From positions 1 to 53,277 of the forward strand of contig DASWHF010000050.1 of the NCBI GenBank assembly GCA_036393295.1: a DNA stretch of 53,277 nucleotides, given 5' to 3'. The position numbers and the translations under genes were made by a program. Every line of letters begins with the position of its first letter. Position 1 is the stretch's first letter. Of this stretch, positions 20,945 through 30,746 are shown one piece after another. The notes beneath the pieces were generated by a model. That model ran no database searches, had not been told where the DNA came from, and saw nothing but the letters and a program-made list of their open reading frames with translations. The stretch comes from DASWHF01 sp036393295. Its GTDB lineage: Bacteria > Pseudomonadota > Gammaproteobacteria > Acidiferrobacterales > UBA6901.

Positions 20945-23707
20945 ATGACTGAACCTTACGCAATCAAGATGCCCAAGCTCTCGGACACCATGACCGAGGG
21001 CACGGTTGTCACCTGGGAAAAGAACGTCGGCGACCACATCAGCCGTGGCACGGTGGTGGCGACGGTCGAGACCGACAAGGCCATCATGGACGTGGAGATC
21101 TTCCGCGAAGGCTATCTGTCCGGGCCGCAGGTAGCCGTAGACAGCGTGGTGCCGGTCGGCGAGGTGATCGCCTACCTGGTCGCCGACGCGAAGGACGTGA
21201 AGGGTGGCGAGGCCAGGGTGCCCGCCCGGGCCGCCGAGCCGGTGGCGGTCGAGCCGGCCCACGCCGAGCGCTTCGAGCCGGCCGGCACTGCCAAGCCCAA
21301 GACCCGCATCCCGGCCATGCCGCACGGCGCCACGCCGGCGCCACGCCCGCGCGAGCGCGGCGCGACGCCCTATGCGCGCCAGCTGGCCGGCGCCCACGGC
21401 ATCGACATCAACAGCATTCTCGGCAGCGGGCCGGGCGGCATCGTCCTCGCCGAGGACGTCACCAAGGGCCAGGTGCCGCCGGCGCTGGCGCGGCGCATTT
21501 TCCAGGTGCCGGGCGTCGGCCGCCCCATGGACGCCATGGAAAAGGCCGTCAGCCACAACATGGAATACGCGCTGTCCATGCCGTTGTTCCGCGCGGCCGT
21601 GCACATCCAGCCGGAGCGCATGATGGCGCTGTCCAAGCAGGCCGGCTATTCGCTCACGGTCAGCTTCGCCAAGGCCGCGGCGCTCGCCATTCAGCAGTTC
21701 CCGCGCGTCAACGCCGTGTACCAGCACGAGGACCGCATCGTCGAGCGCGAGCAGATCGACATCGGGCTGGCGGTCGAGACCGAGGGCATGGGCCTGGTGG
21801 TGCCGGTGCTGCGCGACGTGCTGGGCCACGATCTCAAGACCATGAACGAGCAGTGGAAGGACTTGGTGGCGCGTGCCCGCATCAAGCGCCTGAAGCCTCA
21901 GGAGTACTCCAACCCGACGTTCACGATCTCCAACATGGGCATGCTGGGCGTGAGCCTGTTCGACGCGATCCCGTCGCCCGGGACCTCGGCGATCTTCGCC
22001 ATCGCCACCAAGGGCCCGCTGGGCGTGCCGGTGACCGTCACCGCCGACCACCGCATTGTCAACGGCGCCGATGCCGCCAAGTTCCTCAACGCCTTCAAGG
22101 CCCTGGTCGAGAATCCGGAAGGCTGGATGAGCGGCCGGCCGGCGCTGCCGGCACCGGCCGGCGGCGGCGCGCCGGCGATCGTCGCCGGGAAGTGGGACTA
22201 CGACGTCGTGGTGATCGGCGGCGGCCCCGGTGGCGAGGACTGCGCGCGCGACCTGGCCGGCCACGGCAAGAAGGTCGCAATGATCAACGACGCGCCGTTC
22301 CCGGGCGGCGAGTGCCTGTGGCGCGGCTGCATCCCGTCCAAGGCCTGGCGTGCCGGCGCCGACCGCATCCGCGACCGCGCGCACGACGCGCATCTGGGCG
22401 TGCTCGGCACGACCCACGCGACGCTCGACTGGAAGCGTCTCGAGGCCACGCGCCGCAAGGTGCTGGAGACGCGCGGCGACATGGCCTTGAAGACCGACAA
22501 GGGCGTGAAGATCGACGTCCGGCAGGGTTTCGCCTATTTCGACTCGCCGAACAGTGTCGTGATCGACCTGTCCGGCAACAGCAAAGATGCGCACCAACGC
22601 GCCGCGCGCGGCAATGGCGAAGCACAGGGAAGTGCGAGTGCCGCGAGCGCAGGACGCGCAGGAGCGGCGAAAAAGACCGAACGCATCACCTTCGGCGCCT
22701 GCGTCATCGCCACCGGCGCGCCGCCGTTCGTGCCGCCGATCCCCGGTGCCGACGGGAAGGGCGTGCTGACCTCCGATACCGTCTGGAACTTGAAGAGCGC
22801 GCCGAAGAAACTCGGCATCATCGGCGCCGGCGCGATCGGCCTGGAGATGGCGCAGATCTTCGCCGACTTCGGCACGCAAGTGGTGATCGTCGAGGCCCAG
22901 GACCGGCCGCTCGCCGAGGTCGAGCCGGAGATCGCCAAGACCCTGGCCGAGCTGCTCAACAAGCAGAAGAACCTGAAGCTCGTCACCTCGGCCAAGGTGT
23001 CGAAGATCGCCGGCAAACCCGGGCAGATGACGCTGAGCTACAGCGACGCCGCCGGCAAGAACTCGAGCTTCAAGTGCGATTACGTGCTGCTCGCCACCGG
23101 CAAGCGCCCGGTCACCGAGCCGCTCAAGCTCGATCAGGCCGGCGTCAAGGCCGACCCCCGCGGCATCATCCCGGTCGACGCCAACTGCCGCACCAATGTC
23201 CCGCACATCTTCGCGGTCGGCGATGTCAACGGCGGGCTGATGCTGGCGCATACCGCCGGTCACCAGGGCCGGGTGGCGGCCGTGACTCTCCTCGGCGAGC
23301 CCATGGCCTACAACCAGGACAAGGACTGCGGCGTGATCTTCACCCGCCCGCAGGCCGCGTTCGTGGGCTTGAGCGTCGAGCAGGCGAAGGCCAAGGGGCT
23401 GGACGCGGTCGAGGTCAAGATGCCGATGAATATCGACGCCAAGGCCATGATCACGAACGAGACCGACGGCATGATCAAGATCGTCGCCGACAAGGCGACG
23501 CGCCGCATCGTCGGCGTGCACTTCCTGGCCGACCACGCCGATACCCTGATCGGCGAGGCGGTGATGATGGTGGCCGGCGACCTGACCCTGGACCAGGTCG
23601 CCAACGCCATCCATCCGCACCCCACCCAGACCGAGATGTTCGGCGAGATGGCGCGGCGGCTGCTATCCCGGCTGCGCCGGACTCAAAAAGTAGCAAGTGG
23701 CAAGTAG
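20945..23707 (+). CDS. Fused pyruvate dehydrogenase E2-E3 (dihydrolipoamide acetyltransferase + dihydrolipoamide dehydrogenase)
   Basis: A 920-residue fusion. Order: lipoyl domain 1-80 (lipoyl Lys45 in VETDKAIMDVE); Pro/Ala linker; E1/E3-binding domain near 138-175 (TPYARQLAGAHGIDINSIL); acetyltransferase core about 195-395; linker; FAD/NAD disulfide oxidoreductase about 415-910 with redox cysteines 457 and 462 (GGECLWRGCIPSK) and the C-terminal HPHPTQTE base motif. Two oddities: the acetyltransferase motif HRxxDG reads HRIVNG, with Asn373 for the catalytic Asp, and the E3 FAD domain carries an Ala/Gly-rich insert of about 35 residues near 543-579. The last residues (VASGK) and the stop codon are supplied by the repeat at 23688. 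ATG 20945 begins the lipoyl domain. Confidence 0.93.
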   Translation: MTEPYAIKMPKLSDTMTEGTVVTWEKNVGDHISRGTVVATVETDKAIMDVEIFREGYLSGPQVAVDSVVPVGEVIAYLVADAKDVKGGEARVPARAAEPVAVEPAHAERFEPAGTAKPKTRIPAMPHGATPAPRPRERGATPYARQLAGAHGIDINSILGSGPGGIVLAEDVTKGQVPPALARRIFQVPGVGRPMDAMEKAVSHNMEYALSMPLFRAAVHIQPERMMALSKQAGYSLTVSFAKAAALAIQQFPRVNAVYQHEDRIVEREQIDIGLAVETEGMGLVVPVLRDVLGHDLKTMNEQWKDLVARARIKRLKPQEYSNPTFTISNMGMLGVSLFDAIPSPGTSAIFAIATKGPLGVPVTVTADHRIVNGADAAKFLNAFKALVENPEGWMSGRPALPAPAGGGAPAIVAGKWDYDVVVIGGGPGGEDCARDLAGHGKKVAMINDAPFPGGECLWRGCIPSKAWRAGADRIRDRAHDAHLGVLGTTHATLDWKRLEATRRKVLETRGDMALKTDKGVKIDVRQGFAYFDSPNSVVIDLSGNSKDAHQRAARGNGEAQGSASAASAGRAGAAKKTERITFGACVIATGAPPFVPPIPGADGKGVLTSDTVWNLKSAPKKLGIIGAGAIGLEMAQIFADFGTQVVIVEAQDRPLAEVEPEIAKTLAELLNKQKNLKLVTSAKVSKIAGKPGQMTLSYSDAAGKNSSFKCDYVLLATGKRPVTEPLKLDQAGVKADPRGIIPVDANCRTNVPHIFAVGDVNGGLMLAHTAGHQGRVAAVTLLGEPMAYNQDKDCGVIFTRPQAAFVGLSVEQAKAKGLDAVEVKMPMNIDAKAMITNETDGMIKIVADKATRRIVGVHFLADHADTLIGEAVMMVAGDLTLDQVANAIHPHPTQTEMFGEMARRLLSRLRRTQKVASGK

Positions 23708-23775
23708 CAAGTGGCAAGGAAAACCGTTATCTTGCGCTTGCTGTTCCTTGCTACTTGAAACTTGCTACTTGCTAC
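23688..23775. repeat. AAGTAGCAAGTGGC-type inverted repeat, copy 2
   Basis: The left arm (23688-23719) repeats AAGTAGCAAGTGGC twice. The right arm (23746-23775) is its imperfect reverse complement. The left arm overlaps the end of the E2-E3 gene and provides its last codons and TAG stop. The right arm ends 7 bases before argG. Confidence 0.85.
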
Positions 23776-23782
23776 TGCATCT

Positions 23783-25003
<1,221 letters not shown>

Positions 25004-25180
25004 CCGGCAGGCGGAAAACCCCTGTCTATACTTAGGGATAGCTGCAAACACAACAAGCCGTACGGGGCGGTAGCGGCCGGCAGGGCCGCACAATCTTTAG
25101 GGACAGAAGGCAGGGGTCAGCGTGTTTTTCGTCGAACTTTATCGCCTCCCCCCAAGGAGGGCGGCGGGGCGGTGTAATCC

Positions 25181-27010
25181 ATGACGGCACCCGTCGGGCA
25201 CGGCCAGCGCGCCGGGACGCCGCACGCCTCCGGCGGCAGGGCGTCCCTGGACGCCGTGCAGACCGCGCGCCTGCGCGCCGAGCAGGTGCGTCTGCTGTAC
25301 CAGAACCTGCCGCTCGGCGTCTCCGCCGGTTTCGTCAATGCCGTCATCCTGGTGTTCGTCCAACTCGACGTCGTGCCCCGCCATGTGCTCCTGACCTGGC
25401 TGGCCGCCATGGCGGTCGTGACGGCGATGCGGCTCGGCATGGCGGCGATCTACCGCCACGCCAATCCGCCGGCGTCCGACGCCGAGCGCTGGGTGGCGCT
25501 GTTCACGGTCGGCACCATCCTGTCCGGCGGCGCCTGGGGCATGGCCGGGATCTTCCTGTTTCCCGAGGACATCGCCCACCAGGTGTTCGTGATCTTCGTG
25601 CTCGCCGGCATGACCGCCGGCGCGGTGGCGAGTTTTTCCGCCATGCTCAAGGTCGGTGTGCTGTTCATCATGCTGGCGCTGACGCCGCTGACCGTGCGGT
25701 TGTTCGCCGAGCAGCACGACATCCACGTCGCCATGGGCCTGATGGCGATGCTGTTCATGGCGCTGATGCTGATCACGGCACGGCGCATTTCCGACATGAC
25801 CGAGACCACGCTCACGCTGCGCTTCGAGAACGACGACCTGATCAGCTACCTGGAGCGCGAGAAGCAGGCCACCGAGGACCTCAACCTCGAACTCAAGCAC
25901 GAAATCGCCCGGCGTGCCCGCACCGAGTCCGGCCTGCGCGAGAGCGAGGCGCGGCTGCGCGCCCTGGTCGACAACGTCCCGAACGGCATCATCACCATCA
26001 ACGAGGAAGGCAATCTCGAATCGCTCAACGCCGCCGCCGAGCGCATCTTCGGCTACGCGGCCTCCGAGATGATGGGGTTCCACTTCAAGATGCTGTTGCC
26101 GGCCTCCGAGCGCGAGGACTACGATGATTTCATCCGCGATCACATGACGCTACGCACCGGCCGCGCCGTCGGCTTCGGCCTGGAGATCACCGGCCTGCGC
26201 AAGGACGGCAGCACCTTTCCCATGGAGCTGGCCGTCAGCCGCATGCAACTCGAGAACCGCACGCTGTTCATCGGCATCGTGCGCGACATCACCGAGCGCC
26301 AGGAGATCGACCGTCTCAAGAATCAGTTCGTCTCGGCGGTGAGCCACGAGTTGCGCACGCCGTTGACTTCGGTGCTCGGGTCGCTGGCGCTGCTGGCCGA
26401 GGGCGTGGCCGGCGAGCTCAGCGCGCGCGGCCAGTCGCTGCTCAATATGGCGCGCTCCAACATGGAGCGGCTGGTACGGCTGGTGGGCGACATCCTCGAC
26501 GTCGACGGGATGCACTCCGGCAAGATGCGCCTCGACCTGCGCCCGTGGCCGCTGACCGAGGTTCTGGAGTCGGCGCTCGATACCCATCGCGCCCACGCCG
26601 AGCGTCAGGGCGTGACGCTGGCGGTGGAGGAGGGTCCGCGCGACATCCGGGTGCGCGCCGATCATGAGCGCCTGCGTCACGTCGTCGGGCATCTGCTGTC
26701 GAACGCCATCAAGTTCTCGCCGCGCGGCGGGCGGGTCGAGATCCGCGCCGAGCGCCGCGACGGCCGGGCGCGGGTCTCGGTCATCGACCATGGCCCGGGT
26801 ATCCCGCGCGAGTTCCACGGCCGCCTCTTCCAGCCCTTCTCGCAGCCCGCGGCCGATGACCCCAGCCACCGCGGCGGCGCCGGCTTGGGCTTGAGCATCG
26901 CGCGCGCGATCGTCGAGAAGCACGGCGGCACCATCGGCTTCGACAGCGTCCCGGGCAGCCCGACCTGCTTTTACTTCGAGCTGCCGGAGTGGCAAGATGG
27001 CCAGCGCTGA
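25181..27010 (+). CDS. Membrane-bound PAS sensor histidine kinase
   Basis: A 609-residue protein. The N-terminal membrane domain (about 35-210) has six hydrophobic helices with short loops. A helical linker follows, then a PAS domain about 250-375 (LVDNVPNGIITINEEGNLES), HisKA with the phospho-acceptor His in SHELRTPL (about 388), and an HATPase with N-box NAIKFSP, G1 DHGPGIP and G2 GAGLGLSI. No response regulator is adjacent, so it is an orphan whose partner lies elsewhere. The ligand is not evident; the lack of a large periplasmic loop suggests sensing in the membrane or through PAS. The ribosome-binding site is weak, and ppnP starts 22 bases downstream. Confidence 0.88.
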   Translation: MTAPVGHGQRAGTPHASGGRASLDAVQTARLRAEQVRLLYQNLPLGVSAGFVNAVILVFVQLDVVPRHVLLTWLAAMAVVTAMRLGMAAIYRHANPPASDAERWVALFTVGTILSGGAWGMAGIFLFPEDIAHQVFVIFVLAGMTAGAVASFSAMLKVGVLFIMLALTPLTVRLFAEQHDIHVAMGLMAMLFMALMLITARRISDMTETTLTLRFENDDLISYLEREKQATEDLNLELKHEIARRARTESGLRESEARLRALVDNVPNGIITINEEGNLESLNAAAERIFGYAASEMMGFHFKMLLPASEREDYDDFIRDHMTLRTGRAVGFGLEITGLRKDGSTFPMELAVSRMQLENRTLFIGIVRDITERQEIDRLKNQFVSAVSHELRTPLTSVLGSLALLAEGVAGELSARGQSLLNMARSNMERLVRLVGDILDVDGMHSGKMRLDLRPWPLTEVLESALDTHRAHAERQGVTLAVEEGPRDIRVRADHERLRHVVGHLLSNAIKFSPRGGRVEIRAERRDGRARVSVIDHGPGIPREFHGRLFQPFSQPAADDPSHRGGAGLGLSIARAIVEKHGGTIGFDSVPGSPTCFYFELPEWQDGQR

Positions 27011-27032
27011 CAATCCACAAGGCGCATCAACG

Positions 27033-27341
27033 ATGAGTTTCAAGAATGTCGAGGTCAAAACCCGGGCCAACGTCTATCACGACGGCAAGGTCACCAGCCG
27101 CACCGTGATCACCGCCGACGGCGAGATGAAGACCCTGGGCGTGATGCTGCCCGGCACCTACCGCTTCTCGACCGAGGCGCCGGAGCGCATCGACGTCACT
27201 CAGGGCCACTGCCGGGTGAAGCTGGCCGACGCCCAGCGCTGGAACGATCACCAGGCCGGCGACAGCTTCACGGTGCCGGGCAATTCGCATTTCGAGATCG
27301 AAGTGGTGGACCTGCTCGATTACGTCTGCCATTTCGGCTAG
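27033..27341 (+). CDS. ppnP: Pyrimidine/purine nucleoside phosphorylase PpnP (DUF1255)
   Basis: A 102-residue single-domain cupin. The family features are MSFKNVEVKTRANVYHDGKV, SRTV, GEMKTLGVMLPGTYRFSTEA and the C-terminal NSHFEIEVVDLLDYVCHF. E. coli PpnP (YaiE) phosphorolyses several nucleosides, releasing bases for salvage. It starts 22 bases after the sensor kinase and may be cotranscribed, but a functional link is not evident. The ATG at 27033 begins the family consensus. Confidence 0.93.
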   Translation: MSFKNVEVKTRANVYHDGKVTSRTVITADGEMKTLGVMLPGTYRFSTEAPERIDVTQGHCRVKLADAQRWNDHQAGDSFTVPGNSHFEIEVVDLLDYVCHFG

Positions 27342-27374
27342 GGCGCCGACGCGCGCAGGGCTCCGAATTTCCGG

Positions 27375-27848
27375 TCATCCGCCGCACGCGGTATTCAGGC
27401 GCTTTTCCAGGCGTATGCCGTCCACGCCGGGGGCGTAATAGCCGGGGAGCCGCGCGATCTCGCGGAAACCGTGCATCGCGTACAGCCGGCGCGCAGCGAG
27501 GTTGTCGGCCTTGACCTCGGCGCGCAGCGTGGCGAGCCCCGCGCGCGCCATCCAGGCGTCGCCGGCGGCCAGCAGGTGCCGCGCCAGGCCGCGGCCGCGC
27601 GCCGCCGGATGCACCGCCAGCGAATAGAGCCGCGCCCAGCGCTGCCGGCCGTTGCCGGCCGTGAGCCAGCACGCCGCGGCGCCGGCGTCGCCGGCGATCA
27701 GCCAGTGCGCCCGCGGATTGGCGAGCAGCGCCCGCAGCTGGCGTCGCGAGAAACCGCCGTCGCCCGCAGTGAAGCAGGCCGCTTCCAGCGCCGCGATCCG
27801 CGCGAGATCGGCGGCACCGGCGCGCCGCAGCTCCGCGGCCGCGTTCAT
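27375..27848 (-). CDS. GNAT N-acetyltransferase (RimI-like)
   Basis: A 157-residue GCN5-fold protein. The acetyl-CoA-binding segment LYSLAVHPAARGRGLARHLL carries the R/Q-x-x-G-x-G/A loop, and NLAARRLYAMHGFREIARLPGYY is the typical C-terminal motif, with the Tyr general acid. The substrate is unknown. It overlaps the end of the DUF2156 gene by four bases (ATGA), so the pair is translationally coupled and may act on the same substrate or pathway. Confidence 0.8.
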   Translation of the reverse strand: MNAAAELRRAGAADLARIAALEAACFTAGDGGFSRRQLRALLANPRAHWLIAGDAGAAACWLTAGNGRQRWARLYSLAVHPAARGRGLARHLLAAGDAWMARAGLATLRAEVKADNLAARRLYAMHGFREIARLPGYYAPGVDGIRLEKRLNTACGG

Positions 27849-28933
27849 CCCGGTACCGGCCGCCGCAGGACGATCTTCTCGCCGAACATCGCCGGGCGAT
27901 AGCTCATCTTCACGCGCCGCAGGTTTTCGAAGCCGAGGTCGTCGCCGACGTTCACGTAGCTGCAGTCGGTGAACACCTTGGTGAACTCGCGGAACAGGTA
28001 CTGGGCGGCGCCCTGGATGTTGAAGTTGGTCTTCTCGATCAGCACGTTGGCCACGTCGGGGCTCAGGCGCTCGCCGAAGGTGAAGCCCTCCAGCCGCCCG
28101 TCGATGAACAGGCTCAGGCCCTCGAGCTTGAGGTCGTCGTAGAGCGCGATCGCGCGCTGGATCGCCTTGCGCTCCATCTCCAGGTTGTAGAGGATTTCCT
28201 CGACCGGACCGTCCGGCAGGGCACGCAGCCGGTTCTGCATCCAGGTGTTCACCAAAGCCAGCGCCGCCTCGCGGTGCGCGCGGTTGAACGGCACCAGCGC
28301 ATGGTCGGGATGGGCGCGGCGGAACTGGTTGATCTCATTGCGCTTGGTCTTGTAGGCGTTGCCCTTGAGTTCGATCAGGTCCTGGGTCCGGTAGATGTAG
28401 TCCGGGTTGGTCTCCTCGACCAGCCAGCGCTCGCCGTTGACCAGCGTGCTGCCCTCGACATCGGCCTCCAGTACCCTGATGAAGTCGCGATACACGAAAT
28501 CCACGCGCGCCTGGTAGGGCGAGGGGTTGTACAGGTCCATGATGCGCACGCACAGCCTGAGCGCGCGCCGCTGGCGCGACGGCTCGCCGAGCGGCGGCAG
28601 CAGCATGGTCAGCCCGTTGCCGTTCAGCGCGAACAGGCACAGGCAGCCCTCGATGATCTGGTAGAAGCCGCTCGCCTGGGCCAGCCAGATCACGTTGTTC
28701 GCGAAGCTGTAGTCCGACAGCGCGACGTGGAGGCGCTGGCAGGCCTCGTCGAAGTAGGGCTTGGCGGTCTGGTCGAAGGGGTAGAGCCGGTACTTGCCGG
28801 CTACCAGGTAGCGGCGCATGCCTGGCTCGCCGCGCGCCGGGCGTCCACCACCCGGTGCATCGGCACGCAACGGCGCCGGGCCCACCGGCGTGAGGAAGTG
28901 GGTGTCCATGACGGCATTGACGGCGCTCAGCAT
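27845..28933 (-). CDS. DUF2156 (LPG synthase C-terminal-like) protein
   Basis: A 362-residue cytosolic protein. It contains YRLYPFDQTAKPYFDEACQ, a central LIELKGNAYKTKRNEINQFR and a C-terminal GFTFGERLSPDVANVLIEKT, all characteristic of DUF2156, a GNAT-like fold also found as the aminoacyl-transfer domain of MprF lysyl-phosphatidylglycerol synthase. No MprF membrane flippase is present. It could transfer an amino acid or acyl group, but the substrate is unknown. An unusual leader region with a 29-codon coupled ORF and an intrinsic terminator precedes it. The first 38 residues are poorly conserved-looking, so a later start (MRRYLVAG) is possible. Confidence 0.8.
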   Translation of the reverse strand: MLSAVNAVMDTHFLTPVGPAPLRADAPGGGRPARGEPGMRRYLVAGKYRLYPFDQTAKPYFDEACQRLHVALSDYSFANNVIWLAQASGFYQIIEGCLCLFALNGNGLTMLLPPLGEPSRQRRALRLCVRIMDLYNPSPYQARVDFVYRDFIRVLEADVEGSTLVNGERWLVEETNPDYIYRTQDLIELKGNAYKTKRNEINQFRRAHPDHALVPFNRAHREAALALVNTWMQNRLRALPDGPVEEILYNLEMERKAIQRAIALYDDLKLEGLSLFIDGRLEGFTFGERLSPDVANVLIEKTNFNIQGAAQYLFREFTKVFTDCSYVNVGDDLGFENLRRVKMSYRPAMFGEKIVLRRPVPG

Positions 28934-29016
28934 GGCTGGATCTCCCGCACGTTGTCGGGGTCGGATGCGGGCGCCGTCCGACGTTCGGGGGGTTCTGACG
29001 CGTTGGTGTCAGGCAT
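28927..29016 (-). CDS. 29-residue leader peptide coupled to the DUF2156 gene
   Basis: A short frame starting MPDTNASEPPERR has a good GAGGAG box 5 bases upstream. Its TGA overlaps the DUF2156 start codon region (ATGCTGA), an arrangement that would couple translation of the two. It is Pro- and Asp-rich and contains no run of one amino acid that would mark a classical attenuator peptide. It may simply deliver ribosomes to the downstream gene. Confidence 0.45.
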   Translation of the reverse strand: MPDTNASEPPERRTAPASDPDNVREIQPC

Positions 29017-29068
29017 GGTGGCTCCTCGGCGGGTTATTGTTCATGAGGCCCGCATTTCACGCGGGCAT

Positions 29069-29097
29069 AAAAAACGGGGCCCGATGCCGGGGCCCCG
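29069..29097 (-). terminator. Intrinsic terminator or attenuator upstream of the DUF2156 gene
   Basis: On the minus strand an 8-bp GC stem (CGGGGCCC/GGGCCCCG, loop 7) is followed at once by six T residues, which is textbook Rho-independent. No minus-strand gene lies upstream (the next gene, gloA, is on the plus strand), so it must end a short leader or small RNA that starts in 29100-29360. A second hairpin, GCCCGC/GCGGGC (29048-29066), follows. The arrangement suggests transcription attenuation of the DUF2156-GNAT operon. Confidence 0.6.
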
Positions 29098-29363
29098 CGG
29101 TGATGGGGTGGGATTCGACCGGACGGAAGCTTGCCGTCGCCGGTCGCGTCCGTGGGACTACTACAGTCCGAATTGTCAGTCATGTTAGCGCGCTATTTAC
29201 TACTTAGCGCAAAGGATAGCAAGAGTCTTGCGCACGTCTACCGAAAATTTTTTTTCCAACCGGCACCGGTCGGGTAAGGCCGGCCGGACGTCGCCGCCTT
29301 CGGATTGCGCCGCCCGGCGCGCCCGGTTAGGCTGGTCGGGTCCGACAGCGAACGGGAACGACC

Positions 29364-29762
29364 ATGCGCGTCCTGCACACCATGATCCGGGTCGGCGACC
29401 TCGAACGGTCGATCCGCTTCTATACCGAGGTCCTGGGGATGAAGCTCCTGCGCCGGAAGGACTATCCGGACGGCAAGTTCACCCTGGCCTTCGTCGGCTA
29501 TGGACCGGAGTCCGGGCATGCCGTGATCGAGCTGACCTATAACTACGGCGTCGACCGCTACGACCTCGGCAGCGGTTTCGGCCACATTGCCCTGGCGGTG
29601 GATGACGCCCACGCCGCCTGCGAGGCGATCAAGCGCCGTGGCGGCAAGGTGGTGCGCGAGGCTGGGCCGATGAAGCACGGCACGACCGTCATCGCCTTCG
29701 TCGAGGACCCGGACGGCTACAAGATCGAGCTGATCCAGTCCGGCGACCGGGCGGCGGGCTGA
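29364..29762 (+). CDS. gloA: Lactoylglutathione lyase (glyoxalase I)
   Basis: A 132-residue metalloenzyme that converts the methylglyoxal-glutathione hemithioacetal to lactoylglutathione. Both VOC repeats are visible: HTMIRVGDLERSIRFYTEVL GM and GHIALAVDDAHAACEAIK. The metal ligands are His6, Glu57 (AVIELTYN), His75 and Glu123 (YKIELIQ). Short bacterial length, nickel/cobalt type. It starts a plus-strand run with the next three genes. GGGAACG lies upstream of ATG. Confidence 0.93.
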   Translation: MRVLHTMIRVGDLERSIRFYTEVLGMKLLRRKDYPDGKFTLAFVGYGPESGHAVIELTYNYGVDRYDLGSGFGHIALAVDDAHAACEAIKRRGGKVVREAGPMKHGTTVIAFVEDPDGYKIELIQSGDRAAG

Positions 29763-29763
29763 C

Positions 29764-29997
29764 ATGCGCTGGCTGGACGAGGTCCCGCTGTGGGTCCTGG
29801 GGTTGGCCGCGCTGCTGCTGGGGCTCGCGCCGTTCACGCCCGAACCGCACCTGTGGGAGAAGCTCAAGATGCTCACCGCCGGCACGCTGGCCCGGCCGAT
29901 CGACATCTTCGACCTGCTGATGCACGCCGCGCTGCCGGTGCTGTTCGTCGTTCAACTGGCGCGGCTGGGGAAACGCCGGGGCGGCGGACCGCCGTGA
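29764..29997 (+). CDS. Small two-helix membrane protein
   Basis: A 77-residue protein with two hydrophobic segments (VPLWVLGLAALLLGLAPF and LLMHAALPVLFVVQLA) around a conserved-looking linker (PEPHLWEKLKMLTAGTLARP). Similar short proteins are often annotated as RND transporter-like on thin evidence. It starts one base after gloA and overlaps the glycosyltransferase start by four bases (GTGA), so it belongs to the same operon. Function unknown. Confidence 0.7.
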   Translation: MRWLDEVPLWVLGLAALLLGLAPFTPEPHLWEKLKMLTAGTLARPIDIFDLLMHAALPVLFVVQLARLGKRRGGGPP

Positions 29998-30743
29998 GCC
30001 GGGTGCCGGCCGCCGTGCCTGCGCCAGTGCCGGAACCGGAGTCCGGGGTGCCCGGCGTCGCCGTGATCATGCCGGTGCTCGACGAGGCGCCGGCCCTGGC
30101 GGCGCGGCTGCCGGCGCTGCTGGATTACGGCTTCGACGAGATCATCGTGGTCGACGGCGGCAGCCGCGACGGCGGGCCGGCGATTGTGGCGGAGCTGGCG
30201 GGCCGCAGCGGCGGCCGGCTGACCCTGGTCACGGCCCCGGCCGGCCGCGCGCTGCAAATGAACGCCGGCGCCGCCCGCGCCCGCGCCGCGCTGCTGCTGT
30301 TCCTGCACACCGACACCGTCCTGCGCGCGGACGCCGCCGGCCGCATCCGTACGGCGCTGGCCGCGGGGCACGACTGGGGGCGCTTCGACGTGCGGCTCGA
30401 CGGCCGGCGATGGGCGTACCGGGTCATCGAGCGCCTGATGAATCTGCGCTCGCGCTTAAGCGGCATCGCCACCGGCGACCAGGCGATCTTCGTGCGCCGC
30501 GTGCTCTTTCAGGAGCTCGGCGGCTACGCGCCCATCCCGCTCATGGAGGACATCGACTTGAGCCGCCGCCTCAAGCGCCACGGCCGGCCCGCCTGTATCC
30601 GTTCGCCGGTGCTGACCTCGGCACGGCGCTGGGAGCGCGGCGGCGTGGCCCGCACCGTGCTCCTGATGTGGCGGCTGCGGCTGCTCTATTGGCTGGGGGC
30701 GGCGCCGGAGCGGCTGGCGCGTCGCTACCGGGTGGTGCGCTGA
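29994..30743 (+). CDS. Family 2 glycosyltransferase (TIGR04283-like)
   Basis: A 249-residue GT-A fold protein. It shows VAVIMPVLDEAPALAARL, the nucleotide-binding DEIIVVDGGSRDGG, a metal-binding FLHTDT (DxD-like) and GGYAPIPLMEDIDLSRRLKR with the catalytic ED. The GTG start at 29994 overlaps the previous stop codon. It pairs with the TIGR04282-type protein next door. This tandem is conserved in many bacteria and has been connected with arsenosugar-like or other sugar conjugates, but the product here is unknown. Confidence 0.85.
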   Translation: MSRVPAAVPAPVPEPESGVPGVAVIMPVLDEAPALAARLPALLDYGFDEIIVVDGGSRDGGPAIVAELAGRSGGRLTLVTAPAGRALQMNAGAARARAALLLFLHTDTVLRADAAGRIRTALAAGHDWGRFDVRLDGRRWAYRVIERLMNLRSRLSGIATGDQAIFVRRVLFQELGGYAPIPLMEDIDLSRRLKRHGRPACIRSPVLTSARRWERGGVARTVLLMWRLRLLYWLGAAPERLARRYRVVR

Positions 30744-30746
30744 GCC

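Noticed and set aside
20903..23620. A 905-codon minus-strand frame opposite the E2-E3 gene
   Set aside because: Compositional shadow rich in His/Arg/Asp; no recognisable motif.
29099..29160. tRNA- or tmRNA-like pieces (GGGGTGGGATTCGACCGG resembles a tmRNA 5' end; its complement resembles a T-arm)
   Set aside because: The T-stem does not pair, there is no tag reading frame and the available length is too short for tmRNA.
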